Source: Hyphomicrobiaceae bacterium
GTDB lineage: Bacteria; Pseudomonadota; Alphaproteobacteria; Rhizobiales; Xanthobacteraceae
NCBI GenBank assembly: GCA_947472885.1
Contig: CANJBX010000005.1
Span: 1 to 64,000, forward strand
Direction: 5' to 3'
Length of the DNA: 64,000 nucleotides
This document shows positions 39,760-51,156 of the stretch, piece by piece (position 1 is the stretch's first letter; the number at the start of each line of letters is the position of its first letter). A program made the position numbers and the translations under genes. The notes beneath the pieces were generated by a model. It ran no database searches. It was not told the origin of the DNA and worked only from the letters and a program-made list of their open reading frames with translations.

Positions 39760-41438
39760 ACCAGTCCGTGTTTCCCCCCGCCATCTCCCTGATCCCGGAC
39801 ACTGCGCCATTCACCGCCGAACAGCGCACCTGGCTCAACGGCTTCCTCGCGGGTCTCGTCTCACTCGATGGCGCAGGCGTGACCGCGCTGTCGCCGGATC
39901 AATCTGCCGCGCTGCTGCCGAACGCACCGTCCGCGCCGAAAGGTCCGCTGGACGATGGCGATGACGGCGAAGCGCCGTGGCACGACCAGACCATGCCGCT
40001 CGACGAGCGCATGAAACTAGCCGCCGGCAGGCCATTGCGCCGGCGAATGATGGCAGCAATGGCGCAACAGGACTGCGGACAATGCGGATACAACTGTTCC
40101 GACTATTCCGACAAGCTGGTCCTTGGCGAGGAGACGCGGCTGAATCTCTGCGTTCCCGGCGGCAAGGAAACGCTGCGAATGTTGAAGACGCTGCAGCCCG
40201 AGATCGGCAGCTCGCCGGCACCATCTCGGCCTTCGCCAGCGGAAGCAAAAGCGCCGACAACGATGCCGGGTGCCGGTGCTACGGCTGCACCAATGTCCGG
40301 CTCGGTCTCGCCAAGCGCACCAACACCCGGCACTTCGCGCGAAGCTCCGGCTGACGCGATCTTCCGCGCCCGCACCAGGCTGACCGGAGAAGGTTCCGAA
40401 AAAGACACCTACCATATCGAAATCGACCTCGCCGGCAGCGGCATCGACTATGCCGTCGGCGATGCTTTCGGACTTTATCCGCGCAACGATCCGGGTCTGG
40501 TTTCAGCCGTCATTTCCGAACTCGGTGCACAACCCGACTTCGAGATCAACGGCCGCACCCTGCGTCAGGTGCTGACCGACAACGTCTCGCTGTCGCTCGC
40601 GCCCGATGTGCTGTTCCAGTTGTTCTCCTACATCACCGGCGGCGACCGCCGGCAGAAGGCCAAGCTGCTGGCCGACGGCGGCGACCCGGACGGCGACGCC
40701 GCGACGCTCGACGTGCTGGCGGCGCTGCAGAAGTTCAGGGGCGTGCGCGTCGATCCCGAAGCCTTCGTGGAAGCGCTCGATCCGCTCCAGCCGCGCCTCT
40801 ATTCGATCTCGTCGTCGCTCAAGACCTCGCCGAACGCCGTGACGCTCACGGTCGATACCGTCCGCTATGAAATCGAAAGGCGGCAGCGCCTCGGTGTCGC
40901 CTCGACCTTCCTCGCCGACCGCATCACCACCGGCGACAAGATCAGGGCCTATGTCCAGAAGGCCGGCCACTTCAACCTGCCGGAAGATCCGGCGACGCCG
41001 ATCATCATGATCGGACCCGGCACCGGCGTCGCGCCGTTCCGCGCCTTCCTGCATGACCGCATGGCGTCGGGCGCAACCGGCAAGAACTGGCTGTTCTACG
41101 GCCACCGCCGCCGCGACACCGATTTCTTCTACGAGGACGAGTTCCTCGACATGAAGGCGAAGAACGTGCTGACACGCCTGTCGCTCGCATGGTCGCGCGA
41201 CACTGCCGAGAAATTCTATGTGCAGGATCGCATGCGGCAGGTCGGCCGCGACGTCTGGGCCTGGCTCTCCGAAGGCGCGCACATCTATGTCTGCGGCGAC
41301 GCCAAGCGGATGGCCAAGGACGTTGAGCGTACGCTGGTCGATATTGTTGCGCAGCATGGCGTGCGCACGCTCGAGGAAGCCGTCGCTTTCGTCGGCGCGC
41401 TCAAGAAGCAGCATCGCTATCACCAGGACGTTTACTGA
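39756..41438 (+). CDS. Sulfite-reductase-alpha-like FAD/NADPH oxidoreductase with N-terminal FeS (CxxCGYxC) domain
   Basis: QQDCGQCGYNCSDYSDKLVLGEETRLNLCVPGG; downstream FAD domain (PRLYSISSS) and NAD(P) domain (IIMIGPGTGVAPFRAFLHDR); ATGA overlap with nirA. Confidence 0.85.
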   Translation: MNQSVFPPAISLIPDTAPFTAEQRTWLNGFLAGLVSLDGAGVTALSPDQSAALLPNAPSAPKGPLDDGDDGEAPWHDQTMPLDERMKLAAGRPLRRRMMAAMAQQDCGQCGYNCSDYSDKLVLGEETRLNLCVPGGKETLRMLKTLQPEIGSSPAPSRPSPAEAKAPTTMPGAGATAAPMSGSVSPSAPTPGTSREAPADAIFRARTRLTGEGSEKDTYHIEIDLAGSGIDYAVGDAFGLYPRNDPGLVSAVISELGAQPDFEINGRTLRQVLTDNVSLSLAPDVLFQLFSYITGGDRRQKAKLLADGGDPDGDAATLDVLAALQKFRGVRVDPEAFVEALDPLQPRLYSISSSLKTSPNAVTLTVDTVRYEIERRQRLGVASTFLADRITTGDKIRAYVQKAGHFNLPEDPATPIIMIGPGTGVAPFRAFLHDRMASGATGKNWLFYGHRRRDTDFFYEDEFLDMKAKNVLTRLSLAWSRDTAEKFYVQDRMRQVGRDVWAWLSEGAHIYVCGDAKRMAKDVERTLVDIVAQHGVRTLEEAVAFVGALKKQHRYHQDVY

Positions 41439-42594
41439 GCCGCCATGAACGCACCGCTGCACACACCTGCGCCGGTTCGCACCACCTGCCCCTATTGCAG
41501 GGTGGGCTGCGGGCTCAAGGTGCAGCCGGGCGCGGTCGGCAAGACGACGGTCGCCGGCGACGAGGACCATCCGGCGAATTTCTCACGGCTGTGTTCAAAG
41601 GGCGCAGCGCTCGGCGAAACCCTCGGCCTCGATGATCGCCTGCTGTATCCGCTGATGGTCGGCGCGGACGGTGCGCGTGCGCGCACCACCTGGCCCAGGG
41701 CGCTCGATGCGGTCGCCGACGGCTTCAAGCGCATCATCGGCGAGCATGGCCCCAACGCTGTCGCGTTCTATCTCTCCGGGCAATTGCTGACCGAGGATTA
41801 CTACGTCCCCAACAAGCTGATGAAGGGCTTTATCGGCTCGGCCAATGTCGATACCAACTCGCGCCTCTGCATGGCGTCGTCGGTCGTCGGCCACAACCGC
41901 GCGTTCGGTTCGGACACGGTCCCCGGCGCGTATGAAGACCTCGACTCCGCGGACCTCATCATCCTGGTCGGCTCCAACACCGCATGGTGCCATCCGGTTC
42001 TCTATCAGCGCATAGTGAAAAACCGCAACGAACGCGGCGCCAAGATCGTCGTCATCGACCCGCGCCGCACCGCGACCTGCGAAGACGCCGACCTGTTTCT
42101 CCCCGTCGCGCCCGGCACCGACACCATTTTATTTTCAGCGCTGCTGGCACACCTCGCCGACACGCTCGCCATCGACTTCAGATATATCGACAGCCACACG
42201 ACCGGGTTCGAGAACGCGCTGGCGCGCGCGAGAGAGATCGCGCCGAACATCATCTCCGCCGCCAAGGCATGCGGCATCGTCGCCGAAGACCTCGCGCGCT
42301 TCTGCAACCTGTTCCGCAGGACCGCCAAGGTCGTCACCTGCTACTCGCAGGGCGTCAACCAGTCGGCGCAGGGCACCGACAAGGTCAACGCCATCATCAA
42401 CTGCCACCTTGCGACCGGCCGCATCGGCAAGCCGGGCATGGGGCCGTTCTCGCTGACCGGCCAGCCGAACGCCATGGGCGGCCGTGAGGTCGGCGGTCTT
42501 GCCAATCAGCTCGCTGCCCACATGAAGTTCAACGACGCCGACATCGACCGCGTACAGCGGTTCTGGCACGCGCCGAACATGGCGAAGCGCGAAG

Positions 42595-42613
42595 GGCTGA
42601 AGGCTGAAGGCTG
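42595..42613. repeat. 7-bp tandem repeat GGCTGAA GGCTGAA GGCTG causing the nasA frame shift
   Basis: Direct reading; removal of one 7-bp unit restores ...GLKAVDMFDAIARGEIKALWVMGTNP. Confidence 0.9.
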
Positions 42614-43108
42614 TCGATATGTTCGACGCCATTGCACGCGGCGAGATCAAGGCGCTGTGGGTAATGGGAACCAATCCGGCGATGTCGCTTCCCCGCGCAA
42701 GCGCCGTGCGCGAAGCGATGAAGAAACTAGAGTTGTTCGTCGTGTCGGAAAACGTGTTGTCGAACGACACCGTCAATTCCGGCGCGCATATTCTCCTTCC
42801 TGCCGCCGCCTGGGGCGAGAAGAACGGCACCGTCACCAATTCGGAGCGCTGCATCTCGCGCCAGCGTTCGTTCCTGCCGCTGCCGGGCGAGGCCAAACCC
42901 GATTGGTGGGCGGTGGCGCAGGTCGCGCAGCGCATGGGTTTCACAGATGCGTTCGCCTACACCTCGGCGGCGCAGGTTTTCCGCGAACACGCCGCGTTGT
43001 CGGGTTTCGAGAACAACGGCACGCGCGATTTCGACATCGGCGGGCTTGCTGAAATCACCGACCGCGAATTCGATGTACTGGCGCCGGTGCAATGGCCGGT
43101 TCTTGCTG

Positions 43109-43242
43109 ATCCCTCCCCTGAAAGGGGAGGGTCCGCGCAGAGCGCGGGGGTGGGGTCTTCTTTCGCAACGACGACCCCCACCCGCTTGCCTGCGCTCGCT
43201 GCGCGAGCTGCGGCAATCGACCTCCCCCTTGCAGGGGGAGGT
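43109..43242. repeat. REPIN-like doublet of palindromic repeats inserted in frame within nasA
   Basis: ATCCCTCCCCTGAAAGGGGAGGGTCCGCGCAGAGCGCGGGGGTGGGG ... CCCCCACCCGC...CGACCTCCCCCTTGCAGGGGGAGGTA; two hairpins in inverted arrangement. Confidence 0.85.
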
Positions 43243-44451
43243 ATGAGCAAAGCCAAACGCTTCTTTGCCGACGGCAAGTTCTACACGCCCGATGGCAAGG
43301 CGCGCTTCATCGCACCGGAAATTCCGCAGCTCGGCGAAAAGCAATCCGAAGCATTCCCGCTGCGGCTCAACACCGGCCGCGTCCGTGACCAGTGGCATTC
43401 GATGACGCGCACCGGCAAGAGCGTGCGGCTTGCGTCGCATGTCGCCGAGCCTTTTGTCGAAGTGCATCCCGGGGATGCGCAGGCCGCCGGCATCAGTGAC
43501 GGCAGCTTTGCAAGGCTCACAACGGCCTATGGCGCGTGCGTACTCAAGGTCATCGTCACCGACGGCCAGCGCCAGGGTTCGCTGTTTGCGCCGATCCACT
43601 GGAGCGATGCGACCGCCTCCTCGGCGCGCATCGGCGCACTGGTGACGCCGCGGACCGACCCGCATTCCGGCCAGCCGGAAATGAAGGCGACGCCAGCCGC
43701 GATCTCGCCGGTTGAATTGCCGGTGCGCGGATTCCTGCGCTCACGGCGCAACATCGCACTGCCGGAAGATACATGGTGGGTCCGCATTGCCACCGCACAT
43801 GGACCGGAACTGCGCATTGCCAGCAAGCGCGATGTCCTGTTCTGGCATGAGTTCGCGCAGCACACGCTTGGGCAGGACGCGCAGCTGGTCGAAACCATCG
43901 ACTCCGCGCAGGGTATCTATCGCGCAGCCGCTTTCATCGACGGTGAATTCGATGGTTGCCTGTCGGTCGGCCCCGGCGACGTTGCGCTGCGCTGGGAAGG
44001 ACTGTCATCGCTGATCGCCGCCGGCGTACCCGCAGATGGATCGGCAGTCACAGTGTCGTTGAGTACCGCAATCGAGGACACCAACGACGGCCCGATGGTC
44101 TGCGCCTGTGTCGGCGTCGGACTTGAAACCATCCGCACCTGCCTGCGCTCAGGCCATGCCGCGAGCGTCGCCGATGTCGGCAAGGCAACCGGCGCCGGCA
44201 GCAACTGCGGCTCGTGCCTGCCCGAACTCAAGCGCATCGTGGCGCGGGAAAAACACGCTTCGGCAACCGCGTGATGGCCGCCATCGCCCCAGCCGCGGTT
44301 TTGGCGCGAACAGGCGTAGCGTCAGGGCGTCGCCAGACAGCACATAATTTATCCTATCGATCTCAGAAGGCCAGTAATTTTCTTATTTCCATCCGCTCAT
44401 TGCAGCCCTTTAATAGAATATCCTACTATCTGGTCATTCCCCAGCGGAGCC

Positions 44452-44577
44452 ATGACCATGTCGCCCCAGTTCCCGGATTCGCCCGTATTCAACCGCCTCG
44501 CCACCGGCGCGGTTGTCGCGGCCTTCGTCTTCATCGGCTTGTTGACTGTGGGCATCGTGCCCGGTGGCCTGCGCTGA
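44452..44577 (+). CDS. Small single-TM hypothetical protein (41 aa)
   Basis: MTMSPQFPDSPVFNRLATGAVVAAFVFIGLLTVGIVPGGLR, preceded by GCGGAG; upstream of cysG. Below the ORF-track size limit. Confidence 0.45.
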   Translation: MTMSPQFPDSPVFNRLATGAVVAAFVFIGLLTVGIVPGGLR

Positions 44578-44674
44578 CGGCACCGCCGATGCCGGGCAGC
44601 AACGTCAGCAACGCACTCGCAAAGACTGACGCCGAACCGCCTGTTCCCGGTCACGAGCTAAGGTAAAAGAGTTC

Positions 44675-46141
44675 ATGACCGACACCCGCAAACCCGCCGA
44701 GACACGCCCCGCCCGCATGGATGCGCTGGCGCGGCTGCCGGTGTTCTATGCGCTGGCGGGCAAGCGTGCGCTGGTCGTCGGCGGGCGCGGACCTGCGGCG
44801 TGGAAGGTCGAACTGCTTTCCGCCACCGGCGCTGCGGTCGATGTAATCGCTCACAATATTTCCGACGAGATGCGCGACGTGATTGCCGGCGCGCCGAACG
44901 GACCTGTCACCTTGCATGAACGCGCGTGGCGCGCGGAGGACATTTCCGGTGCCGCCATCGCCATCGGCGATTTCCCCGATGAGGAAGAAGCCGCGAAATT
45001 CGCCGCCGCCGCACGCGCCGCCGGCGTGCCGGTCAACGTCATCGACAAGCCGAAGTTCTGCGACTTCGCCTTCGGCGCCATCGTCAACCGCTCGCCGCTG
45101 GTCATCGGCATTTCGACCGACGGCGCGGCGCCCGTGTTCGGCCAGGCCATTCGCGCCAAGTTAGAGGCAATCCTGCCGCAAGGCTTCGCGCTGTGGGCTG
45201 CCGCTGCGCGGCGCTGGCGCGACCATGTGAAATCTTCCGGCCTGTCGTTCGAAGCGCGCCGCCGCTTCTGGCACCTGTTCACCGCACGCGCGATCCGCGA
45301 ACCCAACCACGCGCCTGCCGATGCCGATTTCGACACGCTGCTCACTGAGACGCGCAACCAGGCGCAGGCGGCGGAGGCCGGCTCCGTCACACTGGTTGGC
45401 GCAGGCCCCGGCGATCCCGAATTGCTCACGCTGAAAGCCGTGCGCGCGCTGCAATCCGCCGATGTCATTCTCTATGACGATCTGGTCGCGCGCGAAGTCC
45501 TCGATTTCGCGCGCCGCGAAGCGCGCAAGATGCTGGTCGGCAAGACCGGCTATGGCCCGTCGTGCAAACAGGAAGAAATCAACGCGCTGATGGTGCAGCT
45601 TGCGAAAGCCGGCCGCCGCGTCGTGCGCCTCAAGGGCGGCGACCCGCTGATCTTCGGCCGCGCCACGGAAGAAATCGACGCCTGCCGCAATGCCGGCATT
45701 GCGCTGGAGATCGTGCCCGGCATCACCTCGGCGCAGGGCGCTGCCGCACGGCTCGGCGTTTCGCTCACCGAACGCGCCACCGCGCGCCGCGTGCAATACA
45801 TCACCGGCCATGACCGCAAGGGCGCGCTGCCCGACGACATCGACTGGCAGAGCATCGCCGACCCCTCGACGACAACCGTGGTCTACATGCCGAAGAAGAC
45901 GCTCGGCGAACTCGCTGCCCGCGCCATCGCGCAGGGCCTCGACCCGGCGACGCCCGCGGTTGCGATTGCAGGCGCGACGCGCGCCAATGAAGTCGTAATC
46001 GCCGCACCGATTTCGCAGCTTGCGGAGAAGATCGCGCAGACAAGGCTTGAAGGCCCGGCGCTGGTGCTGATCGGCAAGGCCATGGCGGGGGCGATGGTGA
46101 AAAGCGATCCGCAAGCTGAGACGCAGCAGGCTTCGGCTTAA
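44675..46141 (+). CDS. cysG: Siroheme synthase CysG
   Basis: N-terminal precorrin-2 dehydrogenase region and C-terminal SUMT motifs LVGAGPGDPELLTLKAVRALQSADVILYDDLV, VRLKGGDPLIFGRATEE. Confidence 0.93.
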   Translation: MTDTRKPAETRPARMDALARLPVFYALAGKRALVVGGRGPAAWKVELLSATGAAVDVIAHNISDEMRDVIAGAPNGPVTLHERAWRAEDISGAAIAIGDFPDEEEAAKFAAAARAAGVPVNVIDKPKFCDFAFGAIVNRSPLVIGISTDGAAPVFGQAIRAKLEAILPQGFALWAAAARRWRDHVKSSGLSFEARRRFWHLFTARAIREPNHAPADADFDTLLTETRNQAQAAEAGSVTLVGAGPGDPELLTLKAVRALQSADVILYDDLVAREVLDFARREARKMLVGKTGYGPSCKQEEINALMVQLAKAGRRVVRLKGGDPLIFGRATEEIDACRNAGIALEIVPGITSAQGAAARLGVSLTERATARRVQYITGHDRKGALPDDIDWQSIADPSTTTVVYMPKKTLGELAARAIAQGLDPATPAVAIAGATRANEVVIAAPISQLAEKIAQTRLEGPALVLIGKAMAGAMVKSDPQAETQQASA

Positions 46142-46148
46142 CTTAACA

Positions 46149-46233
46149 TACCCCTCACCCCGCGCTGCGCGCGACCCTCTCCCTCAAGGGGAGAGGGTGG
46201 ACGCGAACACAGTGAGCGGCCGGGTGAGGGGTA
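46149..46233. repeat. Palindromic repeat, same family as 18363/18766 and 36069/36183
   Basis: TACCCCTCACCCCGCGCTGCGCGCGACCCTCTCCCTCAAGGGGAGAGGGT...GGCCGGGTGAGGGGTA with inverted termini. Confidence 0.85.
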
Positions 46234-46234
46234 T

Positions 46235-47356
46235 CTAACCCCGCATCACTTCCAGCAGCACGCCTTCCGCCTTGCGGTGATCTTCAAGGATAATCGCAAT
46301 CGGGTCTGCCGCCTTGCTGCCGTCGTCGGTTATGAGATTGCCCGGCCGGTCGGGTGCGCGGCCGAAGCCACACGGCGCGCCGATGCCAAATTTCGGCAGA
46401 TACTTTTTGATCGCCTCGAGCTGCGGGCGAATGCCCTTCGGCCCGTGCAGGTGGTGGATCGCACCCATGTAGACGCGCGCGCCGTCATGCTTGAGATCCT
46501 TCAGCGGCGCGAAGAACGAATCCTCCGCAGAACCCAGCGTTGGAATATGCAGGAACTCGACCTGCCGCCCGGACGCCGCGGCTGCCGCATTCGACAGGAT
46601 CACCGCACCCTGCAGGCTCGGCGGCTGGCGTGACGGCCAGCCCGACAGCGTGCCGAAGCACATGTGATGGCCGAGATGCACCGCCTTCGGCATCCACGCG
46701 CAAACATCATGCGCCGGCGCACAGACGCGGGCAGCTTCTTTCTTCGCAGCCTCGACGCCATGCTCGGCGAGCGCCACATCGACCAGACGATTCTCGATGG
46801 CCAGATCCCACTGGATGGCGAGATCGTCATTCGGGATCATCTCGACGATCTTCTCGACTTCCGCGCGCAGCGCCTCGGTAAATCCCGGCGCGACCTTTTC
46901 GACGTCTTCATCGGGGAAGAAATAACGCACCGAGCTGTAGGTCAGCGGAATGCAGACCTGAAAGCGCACCCGCTGCGGAATGGTGCCGTCCTTCTTCATA
47001 TACTTGAACAGCGCGTAGGAATTGATGGCGTCGCGCGCAAAGCCAAGCCGCCAGCCCGGATCGCCAAACTTCACTTTCGTAACGCCGGGCTTCACGCGAA
47101 AACCAAACTCGTCGTGGCGGCCGCGCGGCCACCATTGCTCAACGCCGTTTTCCGGGGCGGGATACTTGATGGTCTCGAGATCAGGATGGCCGTTGAACAC
47201 CCGAAACGCGATACCATCGATCCAGTAACGCCGCGTACCGACTTCGCCGTCCGGCAGGTAGTCGAGCCATTGCCCGAGAGCGCCGCCAAAAATTCGAAAA
47301 GATTGCTCCGCAGTGTCGCATGGCAGGCTGCCTGGCAGGAAAAGTTCACCCGACAT
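46235..47356 (-). CDS. MetE-like (cobalamin-independent methionine synthase / UroD-fold) family protein
   Basis: 373 aa; HHMCFG (HxC) and distal APCGFGR Cys consistent with a zinc-thiolate site. Confidence 0.5.
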   Translation of the reverse strand: MSGELFLPGSLPCDTAEQSFRIFGGALGQWLDYLPDGEVGTRRYWIDGIAFRVFNGHPDLETIKYPAPENGVEQWWPRGRHDEFGFRVKPGVTKVKFGDPGWRLGFARDAINSYALFKYMKKDGTIPQRVRFQVCIPLTYSSVRYFFPDEDVEKVAPGFTEALRAEVEKIVEMIPNDDLAIQWDLAIENRLVDVALAEHGVEAAKKEAARVCAPAHDVCAWMPKAVHLGHHMCFGTLSGWPSRQPPSLQGAVILSNAAAAASGRQVEFLHIPTLGSAEDSFFAPLKDLKHDGARVYMGAIHHLHGPKGIRPQLEAIKKYLPKFGIGAPCGFGRAPDRPGNLITDDGSKAADPIAIILEDHRKAEGVLLEVMRG

Positions 47357-47427
47357 TTCATTCCCCTTGAGTTACTTTTTTATATTTCACGCCGAACCCG
47401 GCGCGATAGCAAAGCTGTTTCGGCAGA

Positions 47428-47889
47428 CTATAGCCGCCTTTGTTGCGCACGGCGAAACGCCAGCACCAGACCCAGCGGAAAAATCCCGAACACCCAAAGC
47501 ATGTTGAAGCCGATCTGGCCCAGGAACACGTAGTCGCAGTTGGGACACCCCGCCTCGCCTGGAACGAAATAATTTTTCCGGTAAAGCACGACGGTGAGCA
47601 GCGTCAACGCCGTCACGCCCGTGATGTAGATCACGCACAATGACCGTCGGCGCAGCCGCAGTGCCGCGACCGAGGTCAGCATCGCCGGGAACGCCACCGC
47701 GAGCGAGATCATGGAAAGTACGCCAAGCTGCGAGAGCGGCCGCGACGCCTCGCACACGCGCGGCGTAATGCCTGCCTCGCTGCAAACCTGCACGAAGCTG
47801 ATCATCCAGAGGATCGCAAAGTTCAGCGCGTAAACCGCCATCGCCCATATCCACGGACGTTCCGGCAACAGGCCTTGCATAAAATTCAT
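47428..47889 (-). CDS. Hypothetical multi-TM membrane protein
   Basis: 153 aa with about four hydrophobic segments; abuts the upstream lipoprotein ORF. Confidence 0.55.
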   Translation of the reverse strand: MNFMQGLLPERPWIWAMAVYALNFAILWMISFVQVCSEAGITPRVCEASRPLSQLGVLSMISLAVAFPAMLTSVAALRLRRRSLCVIYITGVTALTLLTVVLYRKNYFVPGEAGCPNCDYVFLGQIGFNMLWVFGIFPLGLVLAFRRAQQRRL

Positions 47890-48408
47890 CTAGCTTCCCA
47901 ACTTCTCAAGCTCGGGGAACGGCTGATAGACAGCATCGCTGCACCTGTCAGAAGACGATTCCTCAAACACTTCCCCGGCCCTTGCCGGCGTCCGTTCGGG
48001 CGCCGCCTCGCCGAACTGATCGAGCTTGCCACGGCGAAAGACCGCGATCCGCGCCTTGTTCCCGGTATAGCGGCCATCCATGTTCATGGCATTAAACCGC
48101 ACACACACCACGTAGCGTTCCCCGCGGCCCACGGATTTCAGTACCGGCGCGGAAATGGCCGCCTCACGGATATTGCGCGGGTTGTTCACATAGGAGCGGA
48201 CGGCGGCCAGAACATCGCTTTTATAGTCGGCTGGAACCGTATTGCCGGGTTCTGCATTAGCCAGCTGCCTGCTGTAGCCGTAGCGGAACATGTCTCCCCC
48301 GCAGGCCGCCAGCATGCCCGCCAGCACGAGCAGCACTACGCCGCTCGCCAGCCGGCGGACGGGTGGGCAGAAGATGTGGGAACGTAAGGATTGATGGCCT
48401 TGGGACAT
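47890..48408 (-). CDS. Hypothetical lipoprotein
   Basis: LVLAGMLAAC-GGD lipobox; 172 aa. Confidence 0.6.
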   Translation of the reverse strand: MSQGHQSLRSHIFCPPVRRLASGVVLLVLAGMLAACGGDMFRYGYSRQLANAEPGNTVPADYKSDVLAAVRSYVNNPRNIREAAISAPVLKSVGRGERYVVCVRFNAMNMDGRYTGNKARIAVFRRGKLDQFGEAAPERTPARAGEVFEESSSDRCSDAVYQPFPELEKLGS

Positions 48409-48733
48409 GCTGGCTTGGAAGTCTTGGGTCCGGCGTTAGTTTCAAGTGTGACACTTCGATTGTGGATGATGCGCGACAAAGCGCGCGCTGTCACCAAGAC
48501 GTTACCAATACCCGCGAATCTGTCTCCCAAGGCATCTGCTTTGTACCCGGCCCGCGTGCGTGGATTAAATCCCCGTAATCCGATGCCCCGAAACCGCCAT
48601 GCCGATGAACCGTACCTAAATACACGATCAACGGCGCGTTCAGCCGGCAAGGCGAATACTGACACCCTCGCAGCACAGCCGCGCACGCTGCTATCTCTTG
48701 AAGGTCAGCGGCGCTACTTGATGGAGCTGCAAC

Positions 48734-49009
48734 ATGTTCCCGCAACGTGACGTGATGGAGACCGAAGCTGGCATCGCGCCAGCCGGCACCATGCCTTTCA
48801 TCCTGCTGTCGTCTTGCCGCAAGGCGAGATCAACCTCGCACTATCTCGTCAGCGGCGCACCGACACGCTGCGCCGAATGCACCCAGGATTTCCCGGCGCA
48901 AGGCGAACACGCCGAATGCTGGCACGGCGACGACAACCGCTATTACTGCAGCGAGGTCTGCGCGGCCAAAAGCAAGGCGCGCCGCAGGCAGACAAGGAAA
49001 GCGGCGTAG
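48734..49009 (+). CDS. Hypothetical small Cys-rich (zinc-finger-like) protein
   Basis: CAECTQDFPAQGEHAECWHGDDNRYYCSEVCAAKSKARRRQTRK. Confidence 0.5.
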   Translation: MFPQRDVMETEAGIAPAGTMPFILLSSCRKARSTSHYLVSGAPTRCAECTQDFPAQGEHAECWHGDDNRYYCSEVCAAKSKARRRQTRKAA

Positions 49010-49012
49010 GCG

Positions 49013-51085
<2,073 letters not shown>

Positions 51086-51156
51086 TGGGAAACTCCGGTT
51101 TAATATTCGTGACTGGGATCAATTCTTGCGGCGGCAGTCATCGCAGCGGGGGCGGA

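Larger units (their letters stand above)
41445..44274 (+). pseudogene. nasA: Assimilatory nitrate reductase catalytic subunit NasA, interrupted by a frameshift near 42595-42613 (two ORFs 41445..43052 and 42619..44274)
   Basis: N-terminal TCPYCRVGCGLKVQPG and SRLCSKGAALGETLG; C-terminal BFD-like [2Fe-2S] CACVGVGLETIRTCLRSGHA...GSNCGSCLPELKRIV; homology continues from one frame to the other across a 7-bp duplication. Confidence 0.85.
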
